A DNA stretch of 64,000 nucleotides, taken from positions 10,107,001 through 10,171,000 of the forward strand of contig BSBM01000461.1 in NCBI GenBank assembly GCA_027924585.1, in the 5' to 3' direction. Positions 1-11,708 of this stretch are shown in pieces. Source of the stretch: Larix kaempferi (Eukaryota > Streptophyta > Pinopsida > Pinales > Pinaceae). The position numbers and the translations under genes were made by a program. The notes under the pieces are model-generated. The model did no database searches, had not been told where the DNA came from, and worked only from the letters and a program-made list of their open reading frames with translations. How positions within the stretch are numbered: position 1 is the stretch's first letter; the number at the start of each line of letters is the position of its first letter.

Positions 1-1255
1 CTTCAATGACTGTTGTGCCAATGAAAGGATTATATGCATAGATACTCACAACGCATTTGGCTTATTGAAGTTTCAGTTTTCAAGTAGAAAAGTCTTGCGT
101 ATGGCAATGAGGATAAGTCCATAGTAAAGACCGGGATCTACCATGTGCAGAAGCCAAAGGTTATGAGAAGGTTCTCATGGTTGTAACTTATGCATGAAAC
201 AAATCTGAAAATTGTCTGATTTAAGTTTATGAGAATAATCTCATGGTTGCAAATCTAAATTCTATAGGAAAACAGATTTGTAAATTTCAAATTTGAAATT
301 TTGCTAAGAATTGCTAATGACTGTTTGGCTTATATAAAAATTGTGTCAGGAAGACATGTTGTAGGTGGATGTTCATGTATGGTAGCAAGGGTGAAACCAT
401 AATGGACAGAGTCATACCACTTACGAGAGACAAACAATATGAGGATGGCTTCATAGTTAAACCAATCCATTTCTATAGGAGGACAGAATTGTAAATTCAT
501 GTTTGAATTTAATTATTAATGCCATTGATAGGTTATGAAACAATCAGATTTGAAGTTATGATCAAATGTTGCTGACTGTTTGGCTATTTGATAAGTGTGC
601 TAGGATGACACATTGCAGGAAGACCATGTGTGATGGCCTGCAAAATCCAAACTAGATGGGAAGGATCCCTTGCTTTGGAAATGGGTTTCGGGTGAAACGC
701 CATAGTAAATGTTGATAATGTCTCAGCTGAACTGCATGTTGGTAAACCATGTGAGTGAGATAGTAAAATTATGCCAAGAAGGAATGTGTGGGTTATGGAA
801 CGTGAAAGGATTGGAGTGGCAAACTGAAGTACTATTGACTTAGAGAAGGGAGCCCCCATTCTTCACAAATGAAGGAAAGATACATCTGAAAAGGGATAAG
901 TATTTTGTAACCCTAACTCATAATATACATGTTTGGTTATTAAATTTAATATGCAAAGCATGTTTTATTATTTCATTATTATTCCATACTGCTTGAGTAT
1001 GATTAGGGCCTACATGTCTCACATCCGAAAGGGAATGCACACCTTTCTGGTGATGGGTTCTGATAGGGTTGTCAATATTGACTACACCCTAAGGGAATGG
1101 ATGCATTCCTGGTGTTTCAATACTTGATAGTGAATGTTGTGAAATATGTTTACAATTTTGGGACAACAATACTGATGATCTTGCTTATCCTTCTTGTGTT
1201 ACCAGCTTACACAGATGCAATTTGGTGTTTCACACGGATGAAGCAAAATGGAAGG

Positions 1256-1415
1256 TTGTTGTGGAGGTATTGACGAAGGGTTATTGCATTCCTAATGAAC
1301 CCAGTCGGTGTACTTGTTTGGCATTATTTACTTGGTTGTTGTGGAGGTTTTGATGAAGGGTTATTACATGCCTAATAAACCCAGACGATGCACTAGTTTG
1401 GCATTATTTGCTTTG
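1256..1415. repeat. 80-bp tandem duplication
   Basis: Two adjacent copies with period 80 start at 1256 and 1336 with ttgttgtggaggt. Both run through 'gaagggttatt' to 'ggcattattt' with a handful of substitutions. Confidence 0.8.
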
Positions 1416-2026
1416 ATGTTGCGTGTATGGTGGGGCCATGTTGACCTGTAGTTAAGGAAGTCACCTAAAGAGTTCTTAAAGGGAACCACCGGTTTTGAAC
1501 AAGAGAAGGAGTGCCATCCTTATGTGGGTGAAGAATTGTTATGCGCATGAAGGGTTGTGACACGTGTGAAAGGATGATGCAAGCCTAAGGCAGAGTGGTA
1601 GAGCCTTGACCTATAATGATCGGTGGCGCAGTTTCCTTCCATTGTTCAATGACCCAGACGAATGTGCTGGCTCATCAATGGAGAGGGCCAACCAGGTATG
1701 GTACTAGTTGGGAACCACAAATGCTTGGTAAATCCAGTCGACGTGAAGGTGTACTGGTTGGGCATTAACTATTTGATGTTGTGTAGCAACATATGTGTTG
1801 GCCAAACATCCAATTCCATAGGCGATCCTAAGGCTTGCAAAGCGAAGCAGGATCCTATGGACCAGAAAGGAAATGCACAACACAGATAAGTATTCATTTT
1901 CATTTATTCTTGTTTGGAATAATACAGATTTCAGGTATAATCCTTTTAACAGCTAAGATGATACACTATTGTTTCTTTGTTGGAAACCTTGGTCATGGTA
2001 GGAAATCAAGGACCGTAAAAGAACTA

Positions 2027-2190
2027 TAAAATGCTTGGTAAAACTAGAGAGTAACTGGTCGGGCGCTATAAAATTCTTGGTAAACCAGAGAGTGACTAGT
2101 CGGGCGCTATAAAATTCTTGGTAAACCAGAGAGTAAATGGTCCTGCGCTATAAAATTCTGGTAAATATAGAGAGTAACTGATGCTCGATA
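2027..2190. repeat. ~40-bp tandem repeat, about four copies
   Basis: Units start with ctataaaat and contain cttggtaaa followed by 'gagagtaactggtcgggcg' or variants. Units start near 2027, 2067 and 2107, with a more diverged copy near 2148. The ctataaaa word gives each unit a TATA-like string. Confidence 0.8.
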
Positions 2191-3641
2191 AATTCAGAGA
2201 ATAGTTGGTGGGAGCATTAACCACTTGATGTTGCGGAGCAGCCAGCATGCTAGCCAAACATTAATTAATTAATTGATAAAACCTAGTTGGCGTACTAGTC
2301 TGGCATTTCCTATTCGAATCGTTGTGGAGTAGCCTACGTGCTAGCCCAACATTCGTTATTGTATCCATGGGAAATCCAATGCTTGTAAAGCAAAGAAGGA
2401 GCATGTGGAATAAAGTGAAGCCATCCAATACAGATAAGTATTTGGTTATCTTGCAGCTTCTTTCTTATGAATATACGTGTGTATATGATTTGATTATGAT
2501 TTCTTAAACTCTTGTTTAGAGGTAACCCTATGAAAATACACTAAACATGTGAATTGATTCAATGTTTGAGTGTAGGTATTGCTGGAAACAAGGACTATGG
2601 AAGCATCTGGAGGATGCATGTGGACATGTGACCATCCTAAAGAGAGCTCAATATGAGCAGTAATGAAATATGGTGCTAGTGGACATCTGTGGGTCCTAGC
2701 AACCAAAGGTTCTGTAAGCAACAATAGGGAAGGGTTCCCTAGCTGAAAAGCATTAGACAGACCTTAGACACTAAATTTCATAGCCAAGAAAGGGCAAGTC
2801 AAGCATTCACATTGAAGTGAAAGAGGCTAAGGAGCATAGAACCGCAAAGTGATGGTGTGGCTCCAGATTGGAACAAGACTAAGAGGGGGAAACTCTTAGT
2901 CTTCCCTTTACCTTTTGACTGATGCATCTTAAAAACAAAGGATTGTTGAGTGCATGTCATAGCTGAAAATAGATTGTGTTTAATTGCTTGAAATGAATTG
3001 TGAACGCTGAATTATTTAATTCCTTCTGAAAGGATGAACAGGAATGAGTTCATGTGTATGTTGGGAAAGCATGAAATGTGTGGAAGTATCATGAGTAAAG
3101 CATGGATGTTCCAATTCAATTGGGAAAATAATTGACTAATTTTAATATTTTTTTATGCTTTATCTAACAGGAATTGCCATGATGAGTCTCATGGGTGAGA
3201 CATTGAAAGCCATTGAGTGTAGCTAATACTAGCCAAGTGTTGCTAGTGAGAAAAGCGAGAGCCAGTTGTACACGTTGATCATGGCAGCAGGCCAAAAACT
3301 ATTTGATTTGGCTGAAAATCCTCCTCAAATAGTTGCCAAGACAACAAGAAAGATGGCATCCATGGAATTCTAGACTTGTAGATCAACTGGAAGGTAAATA
3401 AAAAGAACGGATTGCTGTGGAGCAATGCCCACCTACAGAGATGGGAAATCAAAACCGGTAGGAGCAACTTGTGGAAGCCAAAGGACCTGGTCTTGAAAGT
3501 TCAAAGTAAAGAGATGAAATGCAAGATAGACCTGCCACCATTTGTGAATTTTTGAAGCATGTGTAAAGTGGGTATATATTGCATACCCTGCACATCCGAG
3601 GCCTCAACAAATGGCACTAGAAGGAGGGCCAGTAGTAATCT

Positions 3642-4325
3642 ATGCCTAAACAGAATACTCAAAAACCTTCTCCAACGAGAATACCGATTGTCACCCGTAG
3701 TCACACACGGGAATCTACTTCTGTTGAGCAACCGGTGCATCATCCTAATACTATCCCTGCTACCCCTACAACTCACCAAGATCCTAGAACAGGGGACGTC
3801 ATTATTATATCACCCACCAGAGGACCTATCTTACTTGAAGAGATACTCAAGAGGTCTAATGATAGTGATTCTAGGCTACAACAGAGGCTCTATGTAGATA
3901 GAAATCAAGGATTAGCAGCAATTCACCAAGAAAATAGTAATCCACAGGAAAATATTCAAGATATTCAAGATAATCAAAATTCAGTTGAATGGGATACTGA
4001 AGACAATAATTCATCAATCCAACAACAGTCCCCTGAATTTGATCTTGATTTTTTATTCAGTGAAATAGAACAAGTCTCGCACACTACTGCTTCAGGTGGA
4101 CCACCACCCCCTCCTCCTTCATCATCATCCTGCACATTTGAGAGTGAACATTCTTCTAGCTCTTCATCAGAAGAAGAAGAACAACAACCTATGGCTTGGG
4201 AAGGCCAGAACAGACCTTCGCTTGACCAATATGTTGTATTTATACTTGGGGATCAACATAGATTTCCCAAAAACCCTGAGAAGTGGTTTCCCAAATTCAA
4301 CCCAGATGACAATCACTTGCATTAG
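3642..4325 (+). pseudogene. Ty3 gag N-terminal region
   Basis: A 227-codon open frame starts with ATG at 3642 and encodes a hydrophilic N-terminal part of the Ty3 Gag. It is Pro/Ser/Thr-rich at the start. It has a low-complexity middle with a run of prolines followed by serines and then glutamates (about residues 150-180). It ends in a segment (WFPKFNPDDN) that normally leads into the retrotransposon gag domain. The frame is lost at 4310-4325 and resumes one frame over at 4343, so a small indel sits at the junction. This part of Gag is poorly conserved, and its assignment rests mainly on adjacency. Confidence 0.65.
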
Positions 4326-4342
4326 ATCACATTAAAACCTTT

Positions 4343-5497
4343 ATGCAAATGATTAGACTTAGGATTGTTATAAATGAGGATGTGGTTTGCAGAATTTTCC
4401 CTTACACATTTGAAGGAAAGGCATCCGCATGGTATTTTACCTTGGAATCCAGAACCATAACATCATTGGATGAGTTTGAAAAATTATTTATCCAAAAGTT
4501 TGGGGATGACAAAACACCACAAGATTTAGTTTTGCAATTATCTTCCATGATAATGAAAGGTAAAGAAAGGGTTAAAGATTACAACCAAATATTTTCTTAC
4601 CTAAAGAACAAAATCCCTGCCACTGTTCTACCAGCTGAACAACTTTTGGTTGCCTATTATGAAAAGGGTCTCTCTGTTCCTATTGCAATGTGGGTCAAAG
4701 GGGCACATAAAGACAACTTGTTTGAAGCTTATGCCGACGCCATTCAAGTTGAAAAGGATATCTATTGTTTGAAAGATAATGCTGATGCTTTGGAGAAAAA
4801 ACCCTCAACTTCCACATCTAGGAAGAAAATTGATAATGCTCCCAAGCCCAATACCCAAAACAAAGATCCCTTTGAAATGATTGACATTTAGAAGTTTCTT
4901 TAGAAAATGTCAAACGAGATGGTTGATCTTAAAAAGAATAATAATGAGATCCAAAATAATAACAGATTTTTTGTAAGGCCACTTTTCAGAAGACCTTATC
5001 CACCTCCTCAAAATCCACCACCTCCTAATCCTAATGAAGGATTGACTTCTGAAGATATCTATTCCATTTTCAAAGCTCTTTCCACTGAATCCCAAAACAT
5101 CCCCGGAACTTCTAATGATCAAACAAACCAAGACCCGCAGTTGCTAGAGGAAGGAAATAAAGAAGAGGACCCATAGGTAAATACTATTAGATATTTCTAT
5201 GAACTACCAATGAATGAAGAAGACGAAGAACCTAAGATAGTGTTCAATGTTCAACACCCTTATAAAACTAGGTCAAGACCACAACCCACTCAAGAGCCTT
5301 CATCTTCAACAACACCTCCCAACAAAAGTAAAATTGTTCCTCAAAAGGATACAGTCATTCTTGAATTGGAGTATAGTTTGGCTAAAGATTTGAAGAGAGT
5401 CAAAGCAAATATCTCTCTGTTTGAACTTCTAAAAATCCCTTCTATGAGGGATTCTTTACCCGAAAGCATGATAATCAAACAACCAAGAGAATCATAG
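4343..5497 (+). pseudogene. Ty3 Gag core and Gag-Pol linker
   Basis: Frame 2 holds a typical plant retrotransposon gag domain. The segment FPYTFEGKASAWYF, the FEKLFIQKFG block and the YEKGL block match the usual order of the family. Gag packages element RNA into virus-like particles in the cytoplasm. The frame runs on through a proline-rich stretch (about 4980-5030), the segment LTSEDIYSIFKAL, and an acidic linker to 5497. It is interrupted by in-frame TAG codons at 4889, 4904, 5174 and 5495. The same frame continues across the later copia insertion into the protease. No zinc knuckle was seen. Confidence 0.8.
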
Positions 5498-5533
5498 AAT
5501 AACAACTTAGACTCTTTCACTAAACCAGAAGAT

Positions 5534-5538
5534 CAGAA
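5534..5538. other. Target site duplication, left copy (CAGAA)
   Basis: The five bases immediately before the 5' LTR are CAGAA. They are identical to the five bases immediately after the 3' LTR at 11704-11708. Confidence 0.95.
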
Positions 5539-6284
5539 TGTTCGGATATCAACATCATCTTTTTCAGGATCTTGCATGCAATTAGGGTTTGCATGCAGAA
5601 TCTAGGGTTTGCATGCACCTGCATGCACTTGCATGCATCCCAGTCACCAGTTTGATGCCTCCAGCACCTTAGCCACCTCATTCTAGCACCCGGGAGCCAC
5701 TTACTACATATTTTTAGCCCTCCTAGGCTGAAAGGCGCCCACTTCTCACCTACTGCCAGAGAAGGGCGCACTTGTTCACCTACCACTGCAGTTCCACTTC
5801 AGTTACACTCAGTTAGCTCCGATTCTCCCTGATTTGAGGCTAGTTTCACTCCCGACTGACTGTTTCACTTCCGTTGGACCTCCAGATTGACTAGATGACT
5901 TGTTCTGACTTCAGTTAGCCTCCCATGTGCCCCCACTGAGCCTCCCTCTCCTTAATCAGTGCTACACACTTCAGTTACACTTATTACACTCAGTTAGACT
6001 CAGATTGACACCTGGATGACTGGTTCTTGTGCATTGATGACCACCACCGATTGATGATGAGGACTCCTAGTTGGAGTCAAGCTACTCCATTCAGTGATTC
6101 GAATGGCCTACTTAGTCAATTCGAATTGCTCATTGACAGATATTGTATTCTATTGTAATTCATTCACCCTTATTGGGATATTGAGCACTACTGCATGTTT
6201 TGCATAGTTTTACACCATATTTTCTATGTTCATCTGTTGTGATTGATTTCCTTGTTCATTAGATCTGCTGTGACTAATTTTACA
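5539..6284 (+). repeat. Copia 5' LTR
   Basis: It runs from TGTTCGG to TTTTACA and supplies the element's promoter. Near its 5' end (5573-5638) five GCATGCA words alternate with two TAGGGTTT words. It is directly followed by the PBS. No obvious TATA box was pinned down; 'atattttta' near 5706 is only a weak candidate. Confidence 0.96.
5573..5638. promoter_or_regulatory. Cluster of RY (GCATGCA) and telobox-like (TAGGGTTT) motifs in U3
   Basis: Within 66 bp there are five GCATGCA words and two agggttt words, the first preceded by att and the second by tct. GCATGC/CATGCA is the core of the plant RY element bound by B3-domain factors. AAACCCTA is the telobox. The cluster is kept in the 3' LTR (10993-11058) and in a second element's LTRs (40182-40252, 42331-42380). 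A regulatory role is inference. Confidence 0.6.
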
Positions 6285-6297
6285 TGGTATCAGAGCC
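6285..6297 (+). other. Primer binding site (initiator Met-tRNA)
   Basis: TGGTATCAGAGCC lies immediately after the 5' LTR. It is the usual plant PBS complementary to the 3' end of initiator Met-tRNA, which primes minus-strand DNA synthesis. Confidence 0.95.
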
Positions 6298-6699
6298 ATT
6301 GCAGGGACAAGATCTCTTTTCTACAGGTGTTTCTACAAGAAGATTTGACTGAATTGCTCAAATTGCAATAAGTTTTGGCATGAGATATCTCAAGGGCATT
6401 CGCTCCTGTGCATGCAAAGCTTAAAAATACTTCCAATACCACTCCAAAAGCTTGAGTTTCCACATAATTCCTGGATCTGATACATTGGACCCATTCAACA
6501 TTGTTTGATCTCCAATCCCAGGTGTGATGCAACTCTGAAAGGGTGGATTGTTCAACCTTACGGTTCTTGGTTTGATTGTGATTTGCAGGTTATCAAGCTC
6601 CTCTCTTGCATTCTCTATACTGTGCATGCAAACTCCTCTTTTGCATTCGCTACTCTCTGCATGCAAGCTCATCTACATCAGTTTGACTCGCTCCTAGCA

Positions 6700-9600
6700 A
6701 TGGAATACTCTTCTTCAAAGCCTATCCTCACCCCATTCAATTATTTTGATTGGAAAGATGATATGGAGATCATATTACGTTCAAAAGGTTACTACCGAGT
6801 CACTCTTGGTCTTGAATTGGAGCCAAACAATGTGTCAGATCGAACCAAACACTACAACAAGCTTGATGAATCTTATGGTCTTCTTTGTCTCTCCATCTCC
6901 AAAGATCTTCACTTCCATCTCAGCGGATTGAAGACTCCAAAAGCTATATGGGAGCAACTTGAAACACTATTTGGCAAGCAGGATGAGCTTAGGGCTTTTC
7001 AATTAGAGAATGAATTGATTGGCCTTAATCCTGAGAATTTCAAGACCATCAATGAATTCTTCACAAAATTCAAGAACTTGAACTTGCAATTGAAGAACAG
7101 TGGAGTTATCAAAGAGGATAAACAATTGATCCTCTACATTCTAAGCAATCTTGGGAAATATTATTCGGTATTTGTCTCTACTTTCAATTCCGGTCGGCTA
7201 AGTACCCTGAATTGGAAGATGCCTACCTTGAATGCCTTCATTGAGTCCGTCACAAAAGAGCATGACAAGGTGATTCAAATGGGATCCATAAGCTCCAAAG
7301 ATTCAGCCCTATATGTTCAAGGACCCAAGATCTCGAATGGTAAAGGAATGCAAAAGAAGGAGAAGCCCAAATTCGAGCCTCACAAGCAAAAAGACAAAGG
7401 CAAGCAAACGGATGCACCATCCAGTTCGAAGTTCAAGCAAAAGGGCAAAGAAGGTAACCAAAAATCTAAATGTACTTATTGTAACCGTGGCTTTCATCCC
7501 GAAATTTCATGTATGAAGAAGACTATAGATCAAATGGCCCTCCTTTTGGAAAAGAACAACATAACCCTTCCTGACGGTGCAAGGAAGAAGGATAGGAATG
7601 ATGATCATGAAAGAGGACAAGCACTCATGGCAACGGTTTCGAAGCCCACTACTCTCTTGATAGATTCGGGTGCATCAAATCATATGGCTGCAAATATTGA
7701 TTCTTTTTCCTCATTCGATCCAAACAGCTCCATCCCCATCCATTTGGGAGATGACTCAAAAATTTCTTCAAAGGGAAAAGGTACGATTCATGTAGAACAT
7801 GGAAGCTTTCAGAATGTTCTCTATGTGCCTTCCTTGGCTTCAAATCTCCTTTCTGTGAATCAAATGACACATACTGGTGAACCAAAGCAAGTTACATTCA
7901 GCCCTAATACAGTTTAAATTTCTGATATCAAAAGTGGCAGACTAGTTGTAGTCGGAAAGGCAAATCACACTGCAAAATGCTATGAGTTTTCACACTTTAT
8001 TCCGCTTGCAAAGCCCACTGCTCTTCGCACACATGGTAATGAGGTTAGTAGGCTTTGGCATGAAAGATTTGGACATCTTAATTATAATTATTTGCTGCTG
8101 TTATCAAACAAATCCATGGTAGATGGGCTTCCACAACTCCGTTCCTCGAAGGGAATATGCACTGGTTGCATCATTGGGAAGCACCCCGAGCACAGATTCG
8201 ACCGCGGCAAAGCTAGCAGAGCTTCTACTATTTTGGGATTGATCCATTCTGATATCAGTGGTCCGCTGCCCCATATGTCATTAAATGGTTCAAGGTATGT
8301 TTTGACATTTATTGATGATTTTTTCCCGCTTTACATGGGTATTCTTTCTCAAAAACAAGTCAGAAGTGCTTGGAAAATTCAAGGATTTTAAGGCTTCTGT
8401 TGAGACCACCACTGAGAGCAAGATCAAAGCTCTTAGATCTGATAATGGTGGGGAATATATCAAGTCCGAGTTTCTGCAACTTTGTGCCCAAAGTGGAATT
8501 AAGATCCAACATACAGTTCCCTACACACCCCAGCAGAACGGTGTAGCGGAAAGGAAAAATCGGTCACTGAAAGAGATGGCTACATGCATGATTGAATCGG
8601 AAGGTTTGGCTGCAAATCTTTGGGCTGAAGCAATCAATGTTGCTGCATATATACAGAACCGTGTTCCACATTCATCCGTGAAAGGTATGACTCCTTTCGA
8701 AGCATTCTTTGGTCACAAACCGGATGTGTCAAATTTGAGAGTTTTTGGCTCTACTGCATGGGCTAGAATTCCTTCTGAGAAGAGACGAGCTTTGGATCCA
8801 CAAAGTATCGAGTGCATATTGATAGGATATGGGGAATAATCAAAAGCATATAAACTCATGGATATCAGATCTAAAAAGATATTCATAGAGCGCAGTGTGC
8901 AATTTGAAGAACCGCTTCAAGAATTACAACTAGTCGAGGAGAAGACTGCCGATTCACCGCCTTCACCAGAAGAAGATCCGAGCAGCGATAATGAAGGTAT
9001 GAATTCTGATATTTCTGATATTGTAGTAGCATATGATGATGATGACATATCAGGTTCGGAATCCGACCATTATGATCCTCCTCAGTTACCAAAGTGGGCC
9101 CAAAACACTCTACATTCTGCTAGTTCGAATCTTGGAAATCCTGCTGATCCGAGACGAACAAGAGGAGACTTTCAAAGAGCAGGTATGGCTCTTTCTATTG
9201 CTGATCCATTTCTTCCTGAGATTTGTTATTTGATGGCTGGTTCAGATCCTACATCATACTATTCAGCTCATCGAGATCCGAGATGGAAAAGTGCCATGGA
9301 CGAAGAGTACAGTTCTCTTCAAAAGAACAACACATGGGAGCTAGTTTCTCTTCCACCTGGAAGAAAATTAGTGAAGTGTAAATGGGTCTACCGTACTAAA
9401 GTTGCTGCTGATGGTACTATCAGCAAATATAAAGCAAGGTTGGTGGCAAAAGGTTTTTCCCAAGTCCAAGGAGTGGACTACACTGAGACCTTTGCACCGG
9501 TTGCAAAGATGGATTCCATCCGCCTTGTTTTAGCTATTGCCGCATCCAAGCACTGGGAAGTGCACCACATGGATGTGAAGAGTGCATTTTTACATGGAGA

Positions 9601-10779
9601 CCTTGCTGAAGAGGTCTATATGCAGCAGCCAGAGGGTTATACATCAGATCCATCATTGGTTTGTAGATTGAAGAAATCTTTGTACGGGTTAAAACAGGCC
9701 CCAAGAGCTTGGTACGCAAAGATGGACTCCTTCCTTCTTTCTCAGAATTTCCAAAGGTGCAAATCTGATCCGAATGTGTATCTTCAGCGAGTTAAAGGTA
9801 ATTTGTTGGTTATTGTACTTTATGTTGATGATCTGCTCATTACTGGTAGCACACTTACTTCAATAAACAAGCTAAAATCTGCCTTAAATCTAGCTTTTGA
9901 CATGAGCGATTTGGGATTGCTGAGTCATTTTTTGGGCTTGGAGATAGCTCAAAATTTTGATGGGATCACTATATCTCAGCAAAAATATGCTTCCGACCTA
10001 TTATTGAAGTTTAATATGGCTGAATGTAAGGCAGCCCCATTCTCATTCCTCTCAGGAATCAGTCTTGAGGAGGGAGATTCCACACCGCTTGCAGATTACA
10101 GTATGTATCGACAGTTGATTGGTTCACTACTTTATTTGACACACTCACGGCCTAATATCTCATATGCTGTGAGTGACATGTCAAGATATATGCAGCATCC
10201 AAATGAGCTTCATTGGCGAGCAGCCAAGCGGATCTTGTAGTATGTGCAAGGTACAAGACAGTTTGGCATACATTATGCTACAGATTCTAAGCTAGATTTC
10301 ATTGGTTTTACTGATTCAGATTGGGCAGGTGATAGCATTGATCGGAAGTCCACTTCCGGTTATGTTTTCATGATTGGTCATGGTGCTATTTGCTGGTCCA
10401 GCAAAAAGCAAGCAGCCATTGCACTTTCTTCAGTAGAGGCAGAGTATCGAGGGGCAGTCAATGCCTGCATTCAGGCAGTTTGGTTGCAGGGTATTCTTTC
10501 CGAGTTTGGTTTTGGTGGCACTACTTCGACTATCCTATTTTGTGACAATCAAAGTGCTATCAAGATCTCCACAGATCCAGTTCAGCGGCAGAGGACCAAA
10601 CACATTGAGATTCATATGCATTACATTCGACAGTTGGTGCATGACCGCACCATCATTCTGCAATATTGCCCTACTGATGAGTAAATTGCAGACATCTTCA
10701 CCAAGAGCTTCACTGAGAAGAAGTTCTCTTACCTCCGTTCACTGTTGGGGGTGAGTTCCATCATGGTGGAGACAGATTG
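6700..10779 (+). pseudogene. Copia Gag-Pol polyprotein, broken
   Basis: The start is placed at the ATG at 6700, which opens with the copia-type Gag N-terminus (FNYFDWKDDMEIIL). An upstream in-frame extension to 6505 lies in the leader. Domains in order are UBN2-type Gag, a CCHC zinc knuckle (7471-7512, C-x2-C-x4-H-x4-C), and protease with DSGASNHM near 7663. Next come the GAG-pre-integrase HHCC zinc finger (WHERFGHL, then C-TGC) near 8055-8170 and the integrase core (SDNGGEY, then NGVAERKN). The reverse transcriptase has YVDD at 9821-9832, and the RNase H has TDSDWAGD, SSVEAEYRG and FCDNQSA. Breaks are TAA at 7915, a frameshift near 8320-8340 (frame 1 to frame 2), TAA at 8837, TAG at 10238 and TAA at 10682. 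The normal stop is TGA just before 10780. Confidence 0.95.
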
Positions 10780-10801
10780 ATTCATTATTATGCTTTAGCT
10801 T

Positions 10802-10811
10802 GAGGGGGGGG
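10802..10811 (+). other. Extra upstream G tract
   Basis: An uninterrupted run of purines (gagggggggg) sits about 150 bp before the 3' LTR, in addition to the true PPT. It may be a secondary (central-like) PPT or chance. Confidence 0.35.
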
Positions 10812-10949
10812 CTTTCTTCCCACTGGGTTTTCCCTCTTTCCTCACTTAGTTTATTTTCAGCATTTTTTTGGATTATTGTATTGGGGTGACCTTTGGTCTT
10901 AGTTACCAGGGCCCCACATTATTTTTGTTGGCACATCATAGTCTAGCTT

Positions 10950-10958
10950 AAGGGGGGG
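10950..10958 (+). other. Polypurine tract
   Basis: AAGGGGGGG directly abuts the 3' LTR and would prime plus-strand synthesis. The same tract precedes the 3' LTR of the element at 40.1-42.4 kb. Confidence 0.93.
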
Positions 10959-11703
10959 TGTTCGGATATCCACATCATCTTTTTCAGGATCTTGCATGCA
11001 ATTAGGGTTTGCATGCAGAATCTAGGGTTTGCATGCACTTGCATGCACTTGCATGCATCCCAGTCACCAGTTGATGCCTCCAGCACCTTAGCCACCTCAT
11101 TCTAGCACCCGGGAGCCACTTACTACAGAGTTTTAGCCCTCCTAGGCTGAAAGGCGCCCACTTCTCACCTACTGCCAGAGAAGGGCGCACTTGTTCACCT
11201 ACCACTGCAGTTCCACTTCAATTACACTCAGTTAGCTCCAATTCTCCCTGATTTGAGGCTAGTTTCACTCCCGACTAACTATTTCACTTCCGTTGGACCT
11301 CCAGATTGACTAGATGACTTGTTCTGACTTCAGTTAGCCTCCCATGCGCCCCCACTGAGCCTCCCTCTCCTTAATCAGTGCTACACACTTCAATTACACT
11401 TATTACACTCAGTTAGACTCAGATTGACACTTGGATGACTGGTTCTTGTGCATTGATGACCACCACCGATTGATGATGAGGACTCCTAGTTGGAGTCAAG
11501 CTACTCCATTCAGTTATTCGAATGGCCTACTTAGTCAATTCGAATTGCTCATTGACATATATTGTATTCTATTGTAATTCATTCACCCTTATTGGGATAT
11601 TGAGCACTGCTGCATGTTTTGCACAGTTTTACACCATATTTTCTATGTTCATTTGTTGTGATTGATTTCCTTGTTCATTAGATCTGCTGTGACTAATTTT
11701 ACA
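10959..11703 (+). repeat. Copia 3' LTR
   Basis: It has the same ends as the 5' LTR (TGTTCGG to TTTTACA), is 745 bp long and about 98 percent identical by eye. The RY/telobox cluster is at 10993-11058. Confidence 0.96.
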
Positions 11704-11708
11704 CAGAA
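11704..11708. other. Target site duplication, right copy (CAGAA)
   Basis: It matches the left copy at 5534-5538. The Ty3 protease-side coding sequence resumes right after it. Confidence 0.95.

Larger units (their letters stand above)
1..3560. other. Noncoding repeat-rich stretch, possible Ty3 5' LTR or flank
   Basis: No credible gene; short frames here have no recognisable domain. The stretch is built of diverged repeats. A sequence beginning ttctatagga and followed by a ctgtttggct block occurs near 250 and again near 472. A 'gtactggtttggcatta'-like motif recurs near 1307, 1380, 1750, 2220 and 2290, usually followed by 'tgatgttg' and 'gccaaacatt' words. It lies directly upstream of the Ty3 gag frame, and long LTRs with internal tandem repeats are common in Tat-type elements, so a 5' LTR is possible. 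I could not find matching LTR sequence downstream, because the element's 3' end is missing, nor a convincing PBS. Confidence 0.4.
5539..11703 (+). mobile_element. Complete Ty1/copia LTR retrotransposon, 6165 bp
   Basis: It is bounded by LTRs of 746 and 745 bp that start TGTTCGG and end TTTTACA, with a perfect 5-bp target duplication CAGAA. Inside are a primer binding site complementary to initiator Met-tRNA, a single gag-protease-integrase-RT-RNase H frame in copia order, and a polypurine tract abutting the 3' LTR. By eye the LTRs differ at about 16 substitutions, mostly transitions, and one 1-bp indel, or about 2 percent. The insertion is therefore younger than the Ty3 host. The coding frame already has four premature stops and one frameshift, so this copy cannot be autonomous. 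Confidence 0.97.

Noticed and set aside
3604-3622. tggcactagaaggagggcc just before the Ty3 gag as a PBS
   Set aside because: The position fits, but its complement does not look like the 3' end of any tRNA I know, so I did not call it.
3559-3897. 112-codon frame overlapping the Ty3 gag start
   Set aside because: It is an out-of-frame shadow of the gag frame at 3642, with no domain.
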